Made by a program: the position numbers and the translations under genes. This document shows, one piece after another, positions 1-13,791 of a stretch of 64,000 bases of DNA; positions within the stretch are counted from its first letter, which is position 1; the number at the start of each line of letters is the position of its first letter. The DNA is from Pleodorina starrii (lineage: Eukaryota > Chlorophyta > Chlorophyceae > Chlamydomonadales > Volvocaceae). Where the stretch lies: the NCBI GenBank assembly GCA_030267565.1, contig BRXU01000012.1:742501-806500 (forward strand). Reading direction: 5' to 3'. The notes under the pieces are model-generated. The model saw only the letters and a program-made list of their open reading frames with translations, made no database searches and was not told the origin of the DNA.

Positions 1-156
1 TATGTATGTATGTATGTATGTATGTATGTATGTATGTATGTATGTATGTATGTATGTATGTATGTATGTATGTATGTATGTATGTATGTATGTATGTATG
101 TATGTATGTATGTATGTATGTATGTATGTATGTATGTATGTATGTATGTATGTATG

Positions 157-186
<30 letters not shown>
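1..186. repeat. (TATG)n tetranucleotide microsatellite
   Basis: An uninterrupted TATG array of about 46 units begins at the window edge, so its true length is unknown. Open frames through it (Met-Tyr-Val-Cys repeats) are artefacts. It abuts the dispersed repeat at 188-396 and may be the simple-repeat tail of that element when read on the minus strand. Confidence 0.97.
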
Positions 187-187
<1 letters not shown>

Positions 188-396
188 GCATAGCGAACAT
201 TGGTCACCACCGAGCGCACCACAGTTCGGCTAGCCGGTCCGACCGCCTTGATGCATCTTACTATTACGCGGAACAACAGGGGTTGCCAGGAAGAAAGAAT
301 GAGGATTTGCTGGTTCGTTGGACGTCAAGCCGCAAATGCACACACGATGTGGTCTTCTGCGGGCCGCCCAACAGGTCCCGTCGGCGAGCCCTGATG
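188..396 (-). repeat. Dispersed repeat family 1, copy 1 (microsatellite-tailed)
   Basis: About 200 bp here match 46316-46528: the shared blocks include GCGAACATTG, CACCACAGTTC, CTAGCCGGTC, GACCGCCTTGA, AAGCCGCAAATGCACACA and GGGCCGCCCAACA. On the minus strand both copies end in the complement of GCGAACATTG and run into a different simple repeat, (CATA)n here and (AAT)n at the other copy. This is how 3' ends of SINE/LINE-type retroelements look. Family identity is inferred from only two copies. Confidence 0.7.
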
Positions 397-3300
397 AAAA
401 ATGTTTGTAATGTTCGCTGTGCAGTATGGAAGCGCCTGTGATGAGCTGTGTACCGTACCTCTCAGCTCTCACCCCCCTAGCAGTCTTTAACAGCCAGTAT
501 GCGGGCGGACGGGCGGCCAGTGTTACAGCGGGTTCGTTCGGTGTCCGTGCAGTTCGCTCGTCCAGCCACTGGGCTCGGAGCCCCCGATGCGAGTGGGGGT
601 TCACCGCTTCAGTACGACGCTTCAGTAGTACGACACGCAAGGGTTCTGCAGTTCTGCAGTACGGCAGTTTGAAGATCGCTCGAGCGACCACTAATGCAAC
701 CTACCATTACGGCTTCCTCCGTTCGTTCGGGACACATCTATCGTACAGCCCGGTGCCGGCCCGGGCTGCTGGCTGGGCGGCGCTCCTTCCGCGTTCTTTC
801 CACATATGCACGTATGCCGTACATACACACACGCCTCTCCCAGGCACCAGCGATACGCGCCCCCAAAGTAACTTCCATTTCACGGCGCCCTTGAATAGGG
901 GCCGAATAAACGATTGCAAAAATAAGCATATATGCACATGCACACACATGCACACTCAATTGACCGACAGGCGCTCACTCCGCTCCGTTCCTGTTCGGCG
1001 TGCCACCAACCCCAACGCGCACATACACGCGCGCGCGGGCACACTTCAAATCAACTGAACAACGCACAACGCGTGACAGTGACAAAAAAAGATGATCACC
1101 AAGCAACGAATGAAGCAAGGAAACTCGCAAGGTCTTCCATGCATGCTCGCACACACATACGCACACGCGAAAGAGAGAGATAGAACGTGTGCAGGACAGA
1201 GGCGGACGCTGGCGTGGCTGGTTTACCCGTGTCGTACACTGTACGGCGCCAGCTAGATAGCTAACCTGCCGTACAAATGTCGTATTGGCCTACCTCTCAG
1301 CTTTGCACACCATACGGTAGCTTCGCAGTTGCGCCTCCCAAAGCTACAACCGAATGTGTGTATGAGACAAGACTCGACCACGCACACACACAGGCAAGAG
1401 GTAAAGCTCGGCCACGCACGATGTCAGCTGCACTGCACTTCTCAACGCAACCACGAAAAACACACGCGCTACAAGGCGCGCAATCGCGAGCGCGAAAAAT
1501 GTCAAACTAAACTCGATATTAAGACGGACATGCATGCAATTCTAGAGAGAAGATAACAGAAGGTAGATCGGGTCGGCGGAAGGAAAGCAGAGCCTGCGTC
1601 TGGAACAGGCAACCGTCCGATTGCCGCGGGCGGGCAACGAACCAACTCCCGTGTCCGCGCCCCTGTCGTACGTATGCCGTCCATGCACGGCCCCCGCAAT
1701 CAAGCCGAAGGCCAGCGCACGCTCCGCCGCAAAATCCCTCTCTCTCATCATAATAACTATAGCCGCAAGCGCTACATGAGAAGCCGCGCCGCCGCATGTG
1801 TGTGCATGTGTACAGCGCAGCGCAATAACAAGAGCCGTACGGCAGGCAGTGCCGTACTAATAAACATGCCGTATTTGTCGACTCCCAACGACTGCAACGC
1901 ATGAGCATCGCACATGAAGGCGTGGACTCGCCCATCTTGCCAAACTCCACAGCGGATGTATGTCCTGCCAAGGCAGACCTCTAGAGCAGCCATCTTCCTC
2001 TACTTCTTGAGGTGCGGCACCTTCAACCCGCCTCCAGGGTTTTGAAGAAGAGTACCGCATTCGACTGGCGCCGCCGCCGGTAACATCAATCAGCGACAGC
2101 TTCCGCCCAGCATTGCGGACGTCCTGCTCACATTACTGCAAGGCAGGCTCCTCCTACAAGTGCATCCCTGCCTGCCCGCCGCCCTATGCGCCAAAAAACC
2201 CAACAGGGCGCGCATCAGGGCGCGACACAGGAATCCCCAATACTCATGTCCGGATTGGTGCATCCGGTATGTAGGCAGTAGTACCCCGCACTGCTGCTCC
2301 TGCTGCGGATGGGCCGGAGCCTGCTGCCGCCAACCGCTAACTGCCATTAAAACCGCTAACTGCCCCAACCGACCTCCGGCCTGAATGGACCCCCACCCCT
2401 TCCGCAAAGGAAGGGACCCGCTCTCCGTCGCTATCCTGTACGTAGCTGTAATAGGAAGAAAACAACAACAACAACCCACATTCCGCTACCGCCGACGATG
2501 CAAAGACGCAAAAGAATACACACCGGGACCACATGCACCGGGAAATGCACACGGCATACACATGCCCGTGCAGTGCTTGCAGTACATATGCTGTGATCAA
2601 TGGCGGTTGGTCCGTTAGCGGGAATCACGCCCGCGGTTGGTCCGTTGGCGGGTTTCGAGCGTTCCGTGGGCCCGACACACAGAAAATCAACCCCAGGGGG
2701 GGACGCGGGTGCGTTCCATTCCTCAGGACGACCAAGGTAATCGTGCGTGCAACCAAGTGCGCTCGACGCGCTCCCCCAAGAATCCCAAAACCGCAACAGG
2801 GCGGGCCCCCCAACATCGACGACTCTCGCTCGCCCTCCGCGAGCCCAACAACCGCGACCCCGTAATGCCGCCGAAGCCAGAGATGACCAACAAAGATGCG
2901 TGACCATACTACCTAACTAACCATGACTAAGCAACATGTCGTACTTAGTACCCGTACCTAGTACGGCACGTCCGCCTGGTGGGAGCTTGGGGCGGATTGT
3001 CAGCAGGGTGAACTGGATCACTGCCTGTCGGCGGACCCACGGGCTGTGAACGAACCCGCCGGCGCGAACGCAGCAAGCCGTGTTAGCCGTCACGGAAAGA
3101 TAAAGCAAGCGCATCTCGGAGTGCGCTCCCTCAGATCATCCGAGCCCATACGAAAAGACCCACGCACCAGGCTACCCATCGTGCCGCCGGCGCCCCCCGC
3201 CCCCCGCCGCCGGCTGTACTTCCCGCCACTGGCTGCCGTACATGCATCCCCCCACTGGCATCATCATGGACCATCGCCACGCTTCGCCTTCCGCCGGACC

Positions 3301-5327
3301 ATCCAAATGCGCCCTAATGCCAAGCCATGCGGCAAAAAATAAGTCAAGGCCTGCAACAGCAAGCCGTCGTAGGTCGTACACACACGCGTGCCATACACAC
3401 ACGCGTGCCATATACACTCGCGTGTGGAAGGAAGGACTTCGCCGCGACTCCTGTGCCAGCTCTTTCACGTCCATGTACGGCACTACCGGCAGCCACGCAC
3501 GCATGGTAGCGACTGCCCCCGCCCCCTCGCTCTCTCCCCACGTACACCAAAACCTGCTCGTCCATCTGCAATCCATGGATCCGGCAGATGTACGATACCG
3601 ATCATCGATCCTCTCGGGTCCATTGTCAAACGGGTTCTCATTCACACACGAAGCACATTGGCGCTCAAGCGATGATGAATGTACGGCGCCAACGGCAAAT
3701 CATAGGTGTGATTATGATGATAATGATAATGATAATGATAATGGTGATGACGATAGGGTCAATGATTATGGGAGGGCGCCTCAATCCATTCAACCACAAC
3801 TGGCGCCCAATGCGTTCGGATGTAGGCCACACGTTCGTGCGTGCATCCTCTGGTAGTTGGTGGGTAGTTGGTGGGTAGTTGGTGGGTAGGTAGGTCCGGG
3901 CGTAGACATTATCACATACTCTAAAACCCTAAAAACACCCGCCCTCCGCCCAGCCCAGCCGTGTGCAACGAATGCACAAACAAAAAGAAAGGAAAGCCCA
4001 CGCGGTCTTCGAGTTTAGAAAGAAATAAAGAGGTACATGATGCGCAGGATGATGCGGCATGATGCGGCATGGTGCGATTCTGATGCCAAACTATGACGGA
4101 GCCTTGGACGAACAAGGGCTGAGATGCGCTCGTCCGTTGGAAGCCATGTCGCAAGCAACCGAAGCAACCACCTCAACGACCATGGTTGCCGCAACCCGAC
4201 ACCGACCACTCCATCGCAGCCGCCACGAGCTGCCGTACTGAAGCTCGTCCATCCGAAAAACCTTTAAGATTAGAAACGAAATGATATCGTACGTATCCAC
4301 GACTATTGCATCGGCAAAGCAACAACTAACTAACTCGCTAAAACAACTATTTTATCGCCACAACCACTTGCCTTGACACGGCATCTCTCGTAAACTCGTA
4401 TGCTGCCCAGATACGGCATCCCTAGGCTTTCAAGCTCATATAATGTACCTGCCATCTATCTGAGTCCCGAATGCCGTATCAACTGCCCGCGCTAACCAAC
4501 AATGGTACGACCACAACCGCCACCAGAACTGTCTACCTCTGTTCGCGCGCACACACATGTCCGCGCGTAATTGGACGCCAAAAAAAACTGGCCAAGCTTC
4601 TGCATCAGATCCTAAGACGTTCAAATGATGAGATTGAAGAGATAAAGAGAGATCGATCGGCCTCGGGATACGACGTACGACGCGACGTGATGATGCGTTC
4701 GAGCCATCCACCTAGACGCACTGCAGGTGCCGCTGCAGGTGCTCAGGATGCAAAGCTGCACACGACTCGGCCCGAAAGCGTACGGCACACGACTCGGCCT
4801 GAAAGCGTACGGCACACGACTCGGCCTGAAAGCGTACGGCACACGACTCGGCCCGAAAGCGGACGCGCCGATGGGCGACGTCCCATAGCCGTTTTGCCCA
4901 GAACGTCCCCGAGGTACTTAAAAAGATGTAACAAAGATGATGTAGCAATTCTAAGCAATCAAAGCGCGGAATGAAGAACCACTGACTGCAATAATGCGGG
5001 ACGGACGAGCTCGCTGCTGCTGCTGCTGCTATCTCCAGTAGTTGCTATCACAAGCTATCTCACTACCTCGACGACAAACTTTGACAAGCTTTGCTCCAAA
5101 AGCACTGCCCGCGTGAATATGTCTCTGTATGTGTGTGTATTTGTGGTAAGCTGCGCAACGACGCCGACGCCGACGACGACGAAGCATTTCCTTCCATCTC
5201 GCGAGCGATATGGAGCAATATGTTGACTCCCGGGGAGCACCCTAACGCGGGCCCCCCCGCTTCTCAATCCAGAGTACGACGTTGGACAGTTCACGTGTCG
5301 ATGGAGTATGTCCTTTCCGAGTACACA

Positions 5328-5360
<33 letters not shown>

Positions 5361-5499
5361 ATTGACAAAGAGCGGCAATGACGACGTTCGTTCCTTTTCT
5401 TTCTCCACAGCCCTCCTGGTGTACGGTAGATCACGGCTGTACGGCGATGAGGCGTTTTGATTGTACGGCATGTGTCGTACCGTGCATGGTGGCCTCCCA
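397..5499. other. No supported gene; repeat-rich intergenic DNA
   Basis: I found no reading frame here with a recognisable domain or a consistent exon series. The stretch is littered with the words GTACGGCA/TGCCGTAC and GTACGACA/TGTCGTAC, CA-rich runs (about 1020-1170, 3380-3425), a GATAAT array (about 3715-3745), a TAGTTGGTGGG repeat (about 3850-3895) and a telomere-like CTAAAACCCTAAAA at about 3922-3936. Its right end should hold the 3' UTR of the minus-strand F-box/ankyrin gene. Confidence 0.5.
4758..4862. repeat. 27-bp tandem repeat, about 4 copies
   Basis: Four near-identical 27-bp units contain ACACGACTCGGCC(C/T)GAAAGCG followed by TACGGC; the last unit diverges at its end. The unit is a multiple of three, so both strands show repetitive open frames, but there is no other sign of coding. 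Confidence 0.9.
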
Positions 5500-8400
5500 T
5501 CATGGGCTGCGGGTGGCGTCGGCCAGCAGCTGTACGATGTCCGGCCGGCACCAGCAACGGGCCATCTCCAGTACGGCACGTAGCGCGCCGCTGGATCGCA
5601 GCCCAGCGCCGCCGGCACGCAGCAGAGTCTCCACCACCGTGGAGTGGCCCTGCGCCCGCAAAAAGATCGAAAAAATCAAAGATAATAGATAGATAAAAAG
5701 ATCGACGCAGAACAGCAGAAGTCAATCGGTCAACAGAACAGCAACGGCGGAACAGAGAGATGGATAGAGTGAGAGATACGGTAGATAGATAAGAGACAGC
5801 AGCGGGGCAGCAGTAACGGTCAGGAGCCAGCTCCTGCCGAACGTGTGCCGCACGCGCTGTATGTACTTATGTCGTACGTATCATGCACGACAACCAAAAC
5901 CATCCGTACATTCGTACAGCCATGCGCATTCGCAAGGTATCATGTGGTTGTACGTGTGTGTGCATGTGCATGTGTATGTAGGTATGTATATACGTGCATA
6001 TATATACGTGTAAATACATGTGCGTTTCAATCTCGTGTTTTCTCCCTCTTGTCTCCCTCTTGCAACCTCGTGTTTTCTCCCTTTTGCAAACTCACCAGGA
6101 ACGCGGCTTCCTGCAGCGCCAACCCAGAGCGATGCCCGGCATCCGCGCCGTGGCGCAGCAGCGCCGAAACCACCGCCAGACGGTTGTCACTGGCTGCCGC
6201 CACCAGCGCCGCGTCCAGGTGAGTACGGAGATCCGGTACGGCAGCAAGTAGCTCGTCCACCACGTGCGGGCTCCCCGCCTGCGCCAGCTCCGTACCGCCC
6301 TGCCCGTCAACCTGCGCGCCGCGACGCAGCAGCAGCGCCGCGGTGGCGGCGTGGCCGGCTTGGCACGCCGCCAGGAGAGGCGAGACCTTGCTGGATCGTC
6401 CGAGCCGGAAACCGGGGCCCGGCAGCGGCGGCATCGCGGCGGCGGCAATGAGTGGCGGCAGGGAGGCGCTGGACGGCGGCAGCGGCGGCAGCGGCGGCAG
6501 TAGAGGAAGCAGCGGCAGCGGCGCGCGGGAGTCCGGCAGCGGCGTCCGCAGCGACAGCGATAGCGGCGGCGGCTTCCGGGGACAGGGCGGCGGTTGTAAG
6601 GAGACGGCGCGGAAGGGGCGGTCGGGAGTGCGCTGGGAATCTGCGCTGCCGACGGGCCTGGCAGCGGTGGCGGCGGTGGCGGTGGGTACGACATCCTCGT
6701 CATCACTGTCGGTGTCCCAGACGGACGAGGTCCCGAAAACGGCGACGGCGGCGGCGGTGGCGGCGACCGAGGTTGTGGATGCCGTACCGACGGCGGCGGC
6801 CGGGGCGGCGGCGGAGCGCCCGACGGCGACACCAGGGGCGACGGCTGCAGGTACACCGAAAAGACCTTCCAATGCCTCGATCTGCTGAGGGGAGCTGACT
6901 CGGCTTTCAAAGCCGCCGGCGCCGGCCCCAGGGGCAGCACCCAGGGGGGCGGCGGCGGCGACGGCACGATGGTCCAGCGGCGGAAACGCAGCTGCCGCCG
7001 GTGGCGGCGGCACCCGCAGGGGCGGAAGGCTGGGGAGAACGTCAACGATGGCGCCGGCGGCACCGTTGCCGTACACGCCGCTGATTGTCGGCCACTGCCG
7101 CCAGGCGTTCATCGCGGGTGGCGGCGGCGGCGCAGCGAGCCGCAGAGCCGCCGCGGTCGCCTCCACCGCCCAGTCCCTGACGTTGTACGGCGGTACGGCA
7201 ACGCCGGCGCCGTCGATCCGCGCGCCCGCGTCGAGCAGCATCCGCACGACATCGGTCTTGCCGCTGCGGGGCCGAAAAAAGTACGACACGGGCGGTGGTG
7301 TAGTGTACGACAGGGCCTAAACGACCGGTGATGACCCGCGAGTGTCACGCTGTAAAGCGGCCCATTCAGGCTCAGAGCGCCGCGCGGTCCTACCACCCGT
7401 ACACACACAAAACCGAAAATCGAAAAAGAGTTCGCATCGCATCTCCCACCGCCTAGTGCGGTGCGGTGCGGTTGGGGCACCGGGCACTGGGCACCCTCTT
7501 GGGTCCAATTCAAGCACAGCACAGCACAGCACAGCGCAGCGCCGTGCCTCCCCTTCAACACCGCCCACCGCACCCCCCCCAGGTCCCTACCTCTGCGCCG
7601 CCTTGAAGAGGGGTCCCGGCCCGAACGCCTCCGCGGCGTTAGGGTCCGCGCCACGCGCCAGCAGCAGCCGCACCACTTGCCCCCGCCCGCTGCCGCTGCC
7701 GCTGCCGCTGCCGCCGCTTCCGCTGCCGCTGCCGGCGGCGGCCGCACAGGCCTCCAGGAGCGCGCGGTCCAGCGCCGTTGCGCCCAGCGCCAGGGCCGTG
7801 GCTGCCACTTGGACATGCCCCGCGGCGGCGGCGGCGCAGAGCAGCTCGCCCGCCACCTGGCGGAACCCAAACACCCAGCCTACATCCCAGCCTGTATTTG
7901 GCGGCGGAAGGAAAGAGAGAGGGAGAGAGATGTCGCGGCAGAGGGACAGAGCAGAGAGGAGGCGTTAGCGACGGGGGGCATACGGTGGTGGGAGAGCGTG
8001 GCGGGGAGGGGGACAGGCGGGGCGGGGTGCACCGTCGTGTTTCGTCCAGGTGCTACGTTTTTGTTGTTCAGCTGCCGGGGAGTGAACTCGAATATTTGAA
8101 GCGGATTCGGATTCGGATGAGCGGGCGATCAGCAGCAGCTGGGGAAGAGCAGGTTCGTGTTATCAACAAAGATGTGTTTGCTGGCTGGTTATGTCGTACA
8201 GGCGATGTCGTACCATGTGTGAGAGCCGGGCTGAGTTGCACGCAGGCCAGCGTCGACGCCAGCTTGCGTGTTCCGGCGGCGGCGCCATCGCCATCGCACA
8301 CGGCTTCGCTCCGCTCTTCCTCCTCCGCCTTAACGACAGCGGCGGTGGCGGTCGCCACCGCCGTGGCGGCGGCGGCGGCGGCCGCCGCCGCGGCGACACC

Positions 8401-9216
8401 CGGTGGCGCCGCCAGCACAAACAGCTCCCGGAACGCCGCCGCAACGCCCGCGTCGCTGTGTACGGCATGTCGTGCGCTGGGCTCCTTCCCGGCAGAGCTG
8501 TCGTACAGGATGGCGGCGGCGCCTGACAGGCCGTGGTCGACCAGCAGCGCTCGCGCCAGCAGCACCGGCGTCGAAGCCACGGTGCGGTGCAGGTCACGGA
8601 AGGCGGCGGAGCAGGCCGCGGCTTGGGCGCAGGAGCGGAGGCCGGAGCGGGCTAGCACGAGCGCCCAGATCTGCGGGTAGTGCCATCCACGGTCGGCATC
8701 GAGGGTCGCATGGTCAGCGCGCCAGCTTTAGCTTTGCTGTTTTATGAGGTGAGTTTGGATTTGGACTCTGGTGGAAGAGGCTCTGTAGGGCTCGGTTTCC
8801 CAGGCGCGGAAGCCGCCTGGTCTCAGGCCCCCGTCAGACAGCACACCGCTAGAGCTAACCGATTAGGCCGAGTGTTGGTAGAGGAAGTGCAGATGCCCGT
8901 CGAGAAGGAAGAGCGACACGAAACTGCTTACCTCGTCGGGAAGGCTTGAGATGGGTGGGAGGGTGTGTCGGGGCCAGGAGGCGTGCTCGGCGGACTCCAC
9001 TAAGCCGACGGTGAAGCGCGGGCTCGGCTGCTGCTGGAGCGGTTGGAGCGGTTGCAGGCCGGGGAAATCTGCCTGCCGGCAATCGGCGACGCGGCCAAGG
9101 GCCGCGGAGAGACGATCCATGCGATCGGCTGGTTTGACGGCGCCAGCTTTGCCAGGGCGGCCCTCCGACGGCTTGCGATGCATCGATTGGGCGACATCGG
9201 CGCGACCTGACGCCAT
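5500..9216 (-). CDS. F-box and ankyrin-repeat protein
   Basis: Five exons: 8932-9216, 8214-8670, 7591-7879, 6096-7263, 5500-5649 (782 codons plus stop; phases 0,1,2,0 all close). The start is the first ATG of a frame open upstream. The sequence LPDE at the end of exon 1 runs on into IWALVLARSG and CSAAFRDLHRTVAS in exon 2, giving an F-box pattern at about residues 91-130. Ankyrin units follow: AAAAGHVQVAATALALGA and RGQVVRLLLARGADPNA in exon 3; AAQSGKTDVVRMLLDAGARI, formed exactly across the exon 3/4 junction; AACQAGHAATAALLLRRGAQ and LVAAASDNRLAVVSALLRHG late in exon 4; GHSTVVETLLRAGG across exon 4/5. A Pro/Ala/Ser-rich insert of about 270 residues (roughly 365-635) splits the array and has an acidic DTDSDDED patch. 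Family knowledge: F-box proteins dock on Skp1 in SCF ubiquitin ligases and ankyrin repeats bind the substrate. Substrate is unknown. The F-box call is the weaker part. Confidence 0.8.
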
Positions 9217-12200
9217 TTCGCCCGGGTTGGAACTGTTCTGCAGATGTAGGCACATAGTAAAGTTGTGAATTAAATATTATGTGCGCGCGTTGTAGGTGGT
9301 TTTTCGATCACCTCTACTGCGGAGGTCATGCTGCTTACCGGTAGTGCGGAGGAGCCGGCGAGCCAAGAGGCGAGAAGCGGTTGCTCAGGTCACTCTGCCA
9401 CTTGATAGAAAAACAGTACCAGAAACGCGTCTTATAGCCAGGGAAGAAGGCCGCCACGCGCCACCGCTTTGCCTTCCCAACACAAACTGAAATGTCGGGC
9501 AACGAGCCGCTTACACGCTGAATTATGAAACAATATTCTTGAAAATTTCAGAGAGAGAGATTGTGGACTCGTTGGAGGGCTCTGCAGCCCTTGGTCGGTT
9601 CGTATGTCAGCGCGCTGCACGGGTTTCTTAAAAGTGAACTTCGCGTCGCACCAGCATAGAACACCCGAGAGAATAACTAACGAGAAAATATATTGCAGCT
9701 GAGCTAGTGTGGCGTATTCAATGGGTTGGAGTGTTGCCCGTATAACAGTGGACAGCCCTCGCAACGTCGTACTCAACACAAAAGCCCGCTCTTCCACACC
9801 CCCAGTAGAATTTTTTCGGCGAAAGCTCCGATCCGTGCCAGAAACTGACGCAAGCTAATTTTTTGCTCGGGTCAAAAGGTTGTGCTCTTGGAAATTGGCG
9901 AGGTTACACAGGGCTTCTGTCAACGTACGCACGTTGACCAGACCGTACGTCCGTTGACCAACGGCGCGACTGGAAGTTCGCGTGCGTCGTTAACTGGACA
10001 GCATCATCACCGCGCTTTATTGTCAGACTTATAATTGTTTTTTGTTTAACATGGGAGGTTGGGATCTCAGCACTGCGCGTTATTTCTGCCGAGGTGGACC
10101 GTTGTCGGTAGGTAGCTAGGAAAACAGTGTGACAGGTGGATGCGACATGAGGCCTGGCATTTCGGCAGACATACAGCGGTTTCACATATTCTCACTTTGT
10201 CACTTGGCATCCCTACTCGCCCGAGCCAACTGGTTCCAAAGCGTGTTGACCCCCCGGTCCCCTGCTGCCGCGGCACATTTGAATAGGGTTCCAAAGCAGA
10301 ATTGCGCCACCCTCTTGCACCTCGAGCCTGACATTTTGAACACTTGGTAATTATTACACTCGCGGGCGGAACCCTGCGGACGCGCTCAAAGAAAGCCGGG
10401 CCTGTAACTGGGACGTCTGTCGCACAGGGTCGCACCTCCCTGAATGCCTAACCCTAGTTTTTTCCTAGCCGGACCGAAGTGCGACGGGTGCCGCATATTC
10501 ACCCCCTCTTGCCAGAATTTTCATGTTGAATCATAACTAATATTACTAAATTGAAGCTGGCCAGATTTAATGCCTGAAGCGGAAGAATACGGAACGACCA
10601 TGACCGAAAGAAATGTACCAGGTTTGCCTTAAATATATCAATGTCTCAACGTTGGTAGTTTATTTATAAGATATGTTTGTTAGGACCTGGTTAGCCTTCC
10701 TTTGAGCTGGGCACTTCTGGCGTGGCCGGCGGGTGCTACAGCGGCTCCACAACCGCCGCTCCGACGCCATACCTCGCATTCTGTCACGTTTGGCTTCTGG
10801 TTGTATTATTACATTTTGAAAGGTAAGAAGAAAGGTTCGGCTCCGATGCCGCCGCCAGCGGAGCGGCCGTAGCTGGCTGTGTATGGACTCAAAGTAAATG
10901 CTTTTATCTACGGCGCGTTGGAACGCGCAAACGCCGTGTCAGCCACGGTGGCCCCCTACCATTGAATGTACTAATCCTCTGAAAATGAGACAGGAAACAG
11001 TCATTTCTGCCCATGATTTCCGTGTCCGTATTTTGAAGGACTAGAAACGGTGCACGTGTGGGAGTTCGTTTGTTGCGAAACAGGTGACCCTGCCTGACCC
11101 TGCGGGCCAACAGCCAACAAGTCCTAACAAGTTGACAGCCACAATGATAATCAATGTCTAAATATCAGTTACATTTATGTTTATTTACACTTTAATGATG
11201 GGTTGGCAGGAAGAACGCGTTGAAGTGCTCCCAACAAACCGGGCGTGCGACGTGGTTACGAACTGTTTGGTTGCGAAGATTGCGAAAGGCAACGAAGGCG
11301 CCGATGGGAACATGGGGTGCAGTAGTATGTCCAAACAACATTATTGTATTAATTTTATATGGCATAAGAGAGACATGGCGGCCCCACAAAGCTGGAAGGA
11401 TTCAGCTGATGTCAGGGACCTCAGGGGACCTTGAGGGGTGCGAGTTTCCCGTTTAGGCGAGTCCGACAAAAGCCGGCATGATGCACTTTGGCCGCATGGG
11501 ACAAGATAATAAACATGACCCGCGCCCCGATGTTCAAAAAATCGATGATGAATATTTCATGATTCGTCCACGTGAAGCCGGGTGCAGGTCGGATCGTTGG
11601 GACGTATTGCCATCGGTTGTTGGCGGTTACGGTGCGAGTAATTTGAAACGGTGGGTGGGTGTTCAGATTTCGAGTTCAGAGTTGAACTCGAAAGACGTAA
11701 AGGCAACAAGAGCTTGCCGTCCGCGAAAGCGCGACGGCGACTGCGTTTCACACGCCTCCCAACACGAATCCACTGAAAACGGCTCATCATACTGAAGAGG
11801 CGTTGGGTTCGTTATGGGCTCGTCGTAACTCTTGAGGCCGGTCATATTCCCAACCTATCCTGACATTTGCGACGTAACCGCCGTTACCCAAACGCCGAAC
11901 GCCAAGCCCTTGAAACTCTTAGGAACCGCGCTTCCGCCGCGCGATGCCGCGTCGCCGATGCAGTACACGGTACCCATTCGTTTTCCTAGGCGCGCCGCTC
12001 AACGCCGTCGAACTTCCCTCGGGCCGTAGCCGCAACGCCGCACCTTTCCCTCTCTCACTCTATCTCGCTGTCGGTCGGTCGCATCCCCAGCGTAGCGATT
12101 CCACCCACGATACTGCTTCCTCCAGAACTTCGCGCTTGCAAGCTTGCCGAGGCTTTTAAACTTACAGGGCCCCCGCCGCCGCCGCCGCCGCAGCAGTAGT

Positions 12201-13104
12201 AGTAGCGACAGCAGAAAATCTCAGCCGGCGCAATATCGCAATATATTTGTGTCCCGCATGATGGCATGAATCGATTGGTTCACCGCGGACGAACCACAGG
12301 AGCAGAGGAGCAGAGGGTCGCCACCTGGCATGAACCCACCGCACCTGATATATCACGCTGCCGCGGCCAAAGCCCAAATGTTGGCACTTGACATGCATTT
12401 TATGTCCTGGTGATGATGATGATGACGATGATGATGGTGATGATGATGATGATCTCTTGCTGGTGCGGGAAATCCCCTCCCCCCCACACCCGTGGAGAGC
12501 CCCCCCCCACTGTGACACAACCGCACGCAGCCCCTCCCGACACACACACACACACTCTGCCGCGGCCACTCTCGCAGTACCGGTACTTGAGCGAGTCGCT
12601 TTCCGGGGTGCAATGCACAGAGGATCACCAGGGAAGGGGGGAGGGGGGGAGGTACAGGTGCCGCTGTCACGGCCGTCACCGGCATCATACCGGTAAGTCG
12701 CGGCGGAAAGTACACAATCAGTCGCAACCAGTTACAAGCTCCGCGGAAGAGCGTGCGCGTTGTGTGTGTCTATGTGTGCGTAGGGGGGCACATCGACGTC
12801 ACCCTCCACATACTCACACACGCCCACGCTCCGTTGCAGCGGCCCGTCCTGCCGGCGGCGGCAAAGGGCGCGCGGAGCGCGTTTACGCCGATGTGGGGCT
12901 ATCTCACCTCTGGGGTCAGTCTTCCGGGGCTAAGCCGAGCCGAGCCAAGCTCAAGCCAGCCATCACACAGATTGTCATCGTAAGAAAAAAAAACTTCGGA
13001 AGCATCTCTTATCTTGTGTTTTCATTCTGGTGTGCGATAGATGGTTGGATCGCTGGTTGGATGGTTTGTTCCGCGATGGCGGATACCGATGCGGCGGACA
13101 CACG

Positions 13105-13211
13105 CAGACAAACAGACCCAACGAACCGACAAACAGACCCAACGAACAGACAAACAGACCCAACGAACAGACAAACAGACCCAACGAACAGACAAACAGA
13201 CCTCACAGGCA
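13105..13211. repeat. 21-bp tandem repeat, about 4.5-5 copies
   Basis: Units of the type ACAAACAGACCCAACGAACAG repeat almost perfectly and are followed by degenerate (ACAG)n runs to about 13300 and again at 13360-13384. Noncoding minisatellite. Confidence 0.9.
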
Positions 13212-13791
13212 GTGATACAACATACAAGACAAGACAAGACAGACAGACAGGCAAGCAGGAACACAGACAAGACCCAACAGACAGACAGACGGACAGATGC
13301 ACGCGAGCCGGGCGCGCTGGCGACATGGCTTCCAAACCTACGCTGCCCCGCAGTGGCGGACAGACAGACAGACAGACAGACAGACCGTGTTGTTGGGTAG
13401 CCGGAGCAATGCCGGCCTGAGACAAAAGGTATTTACCTACGTATCTCACTACAACAGAAAGACAGACGGGCATCCGGTGGGTCCCCGCCCTCCCTCCCTC
13501 CCTGCAGCCGCTCAATCATTACGTTACGTTACGTACTTGTCGTCGTTGCGGGTCGATCAGTCCGTGATTGCACCAAAACAAAACCGCCACGTCCCCCCCC
13601 CAACCCAAACAAAACACATGACATGAGGCTTTCATGAGGACGGACAGGCCAACGACCCAAAGATGACACGCGCCCTCCGTTGGGGCAGAGACACACCCAC
13701 TGGGCGCTGCCCTCCTCCTCTGGCCCCCGTGGGCGGATTTGGGCGGTGCGGCCGCCCCTCACAACAACAGCAGCAGCAGCACACAGCAGCC

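Noticed and set aside
1..441. Met-Tyr-Val-Cys repeat proteins
   Set aside because: Translation of the TATG microsatellite in all frames.
13105..13211. CRISPR-like array
   Set aside because: Units abut directly without unique spacers; a nuclear minisatellite in a eukaryote.
12162..13762. Long low-complexity frames (Met-Met-Asp, Thr-Asn-Arg-Gln repeats)
   Set aside because: Products of GAT, CA and ACAG microsatellites.
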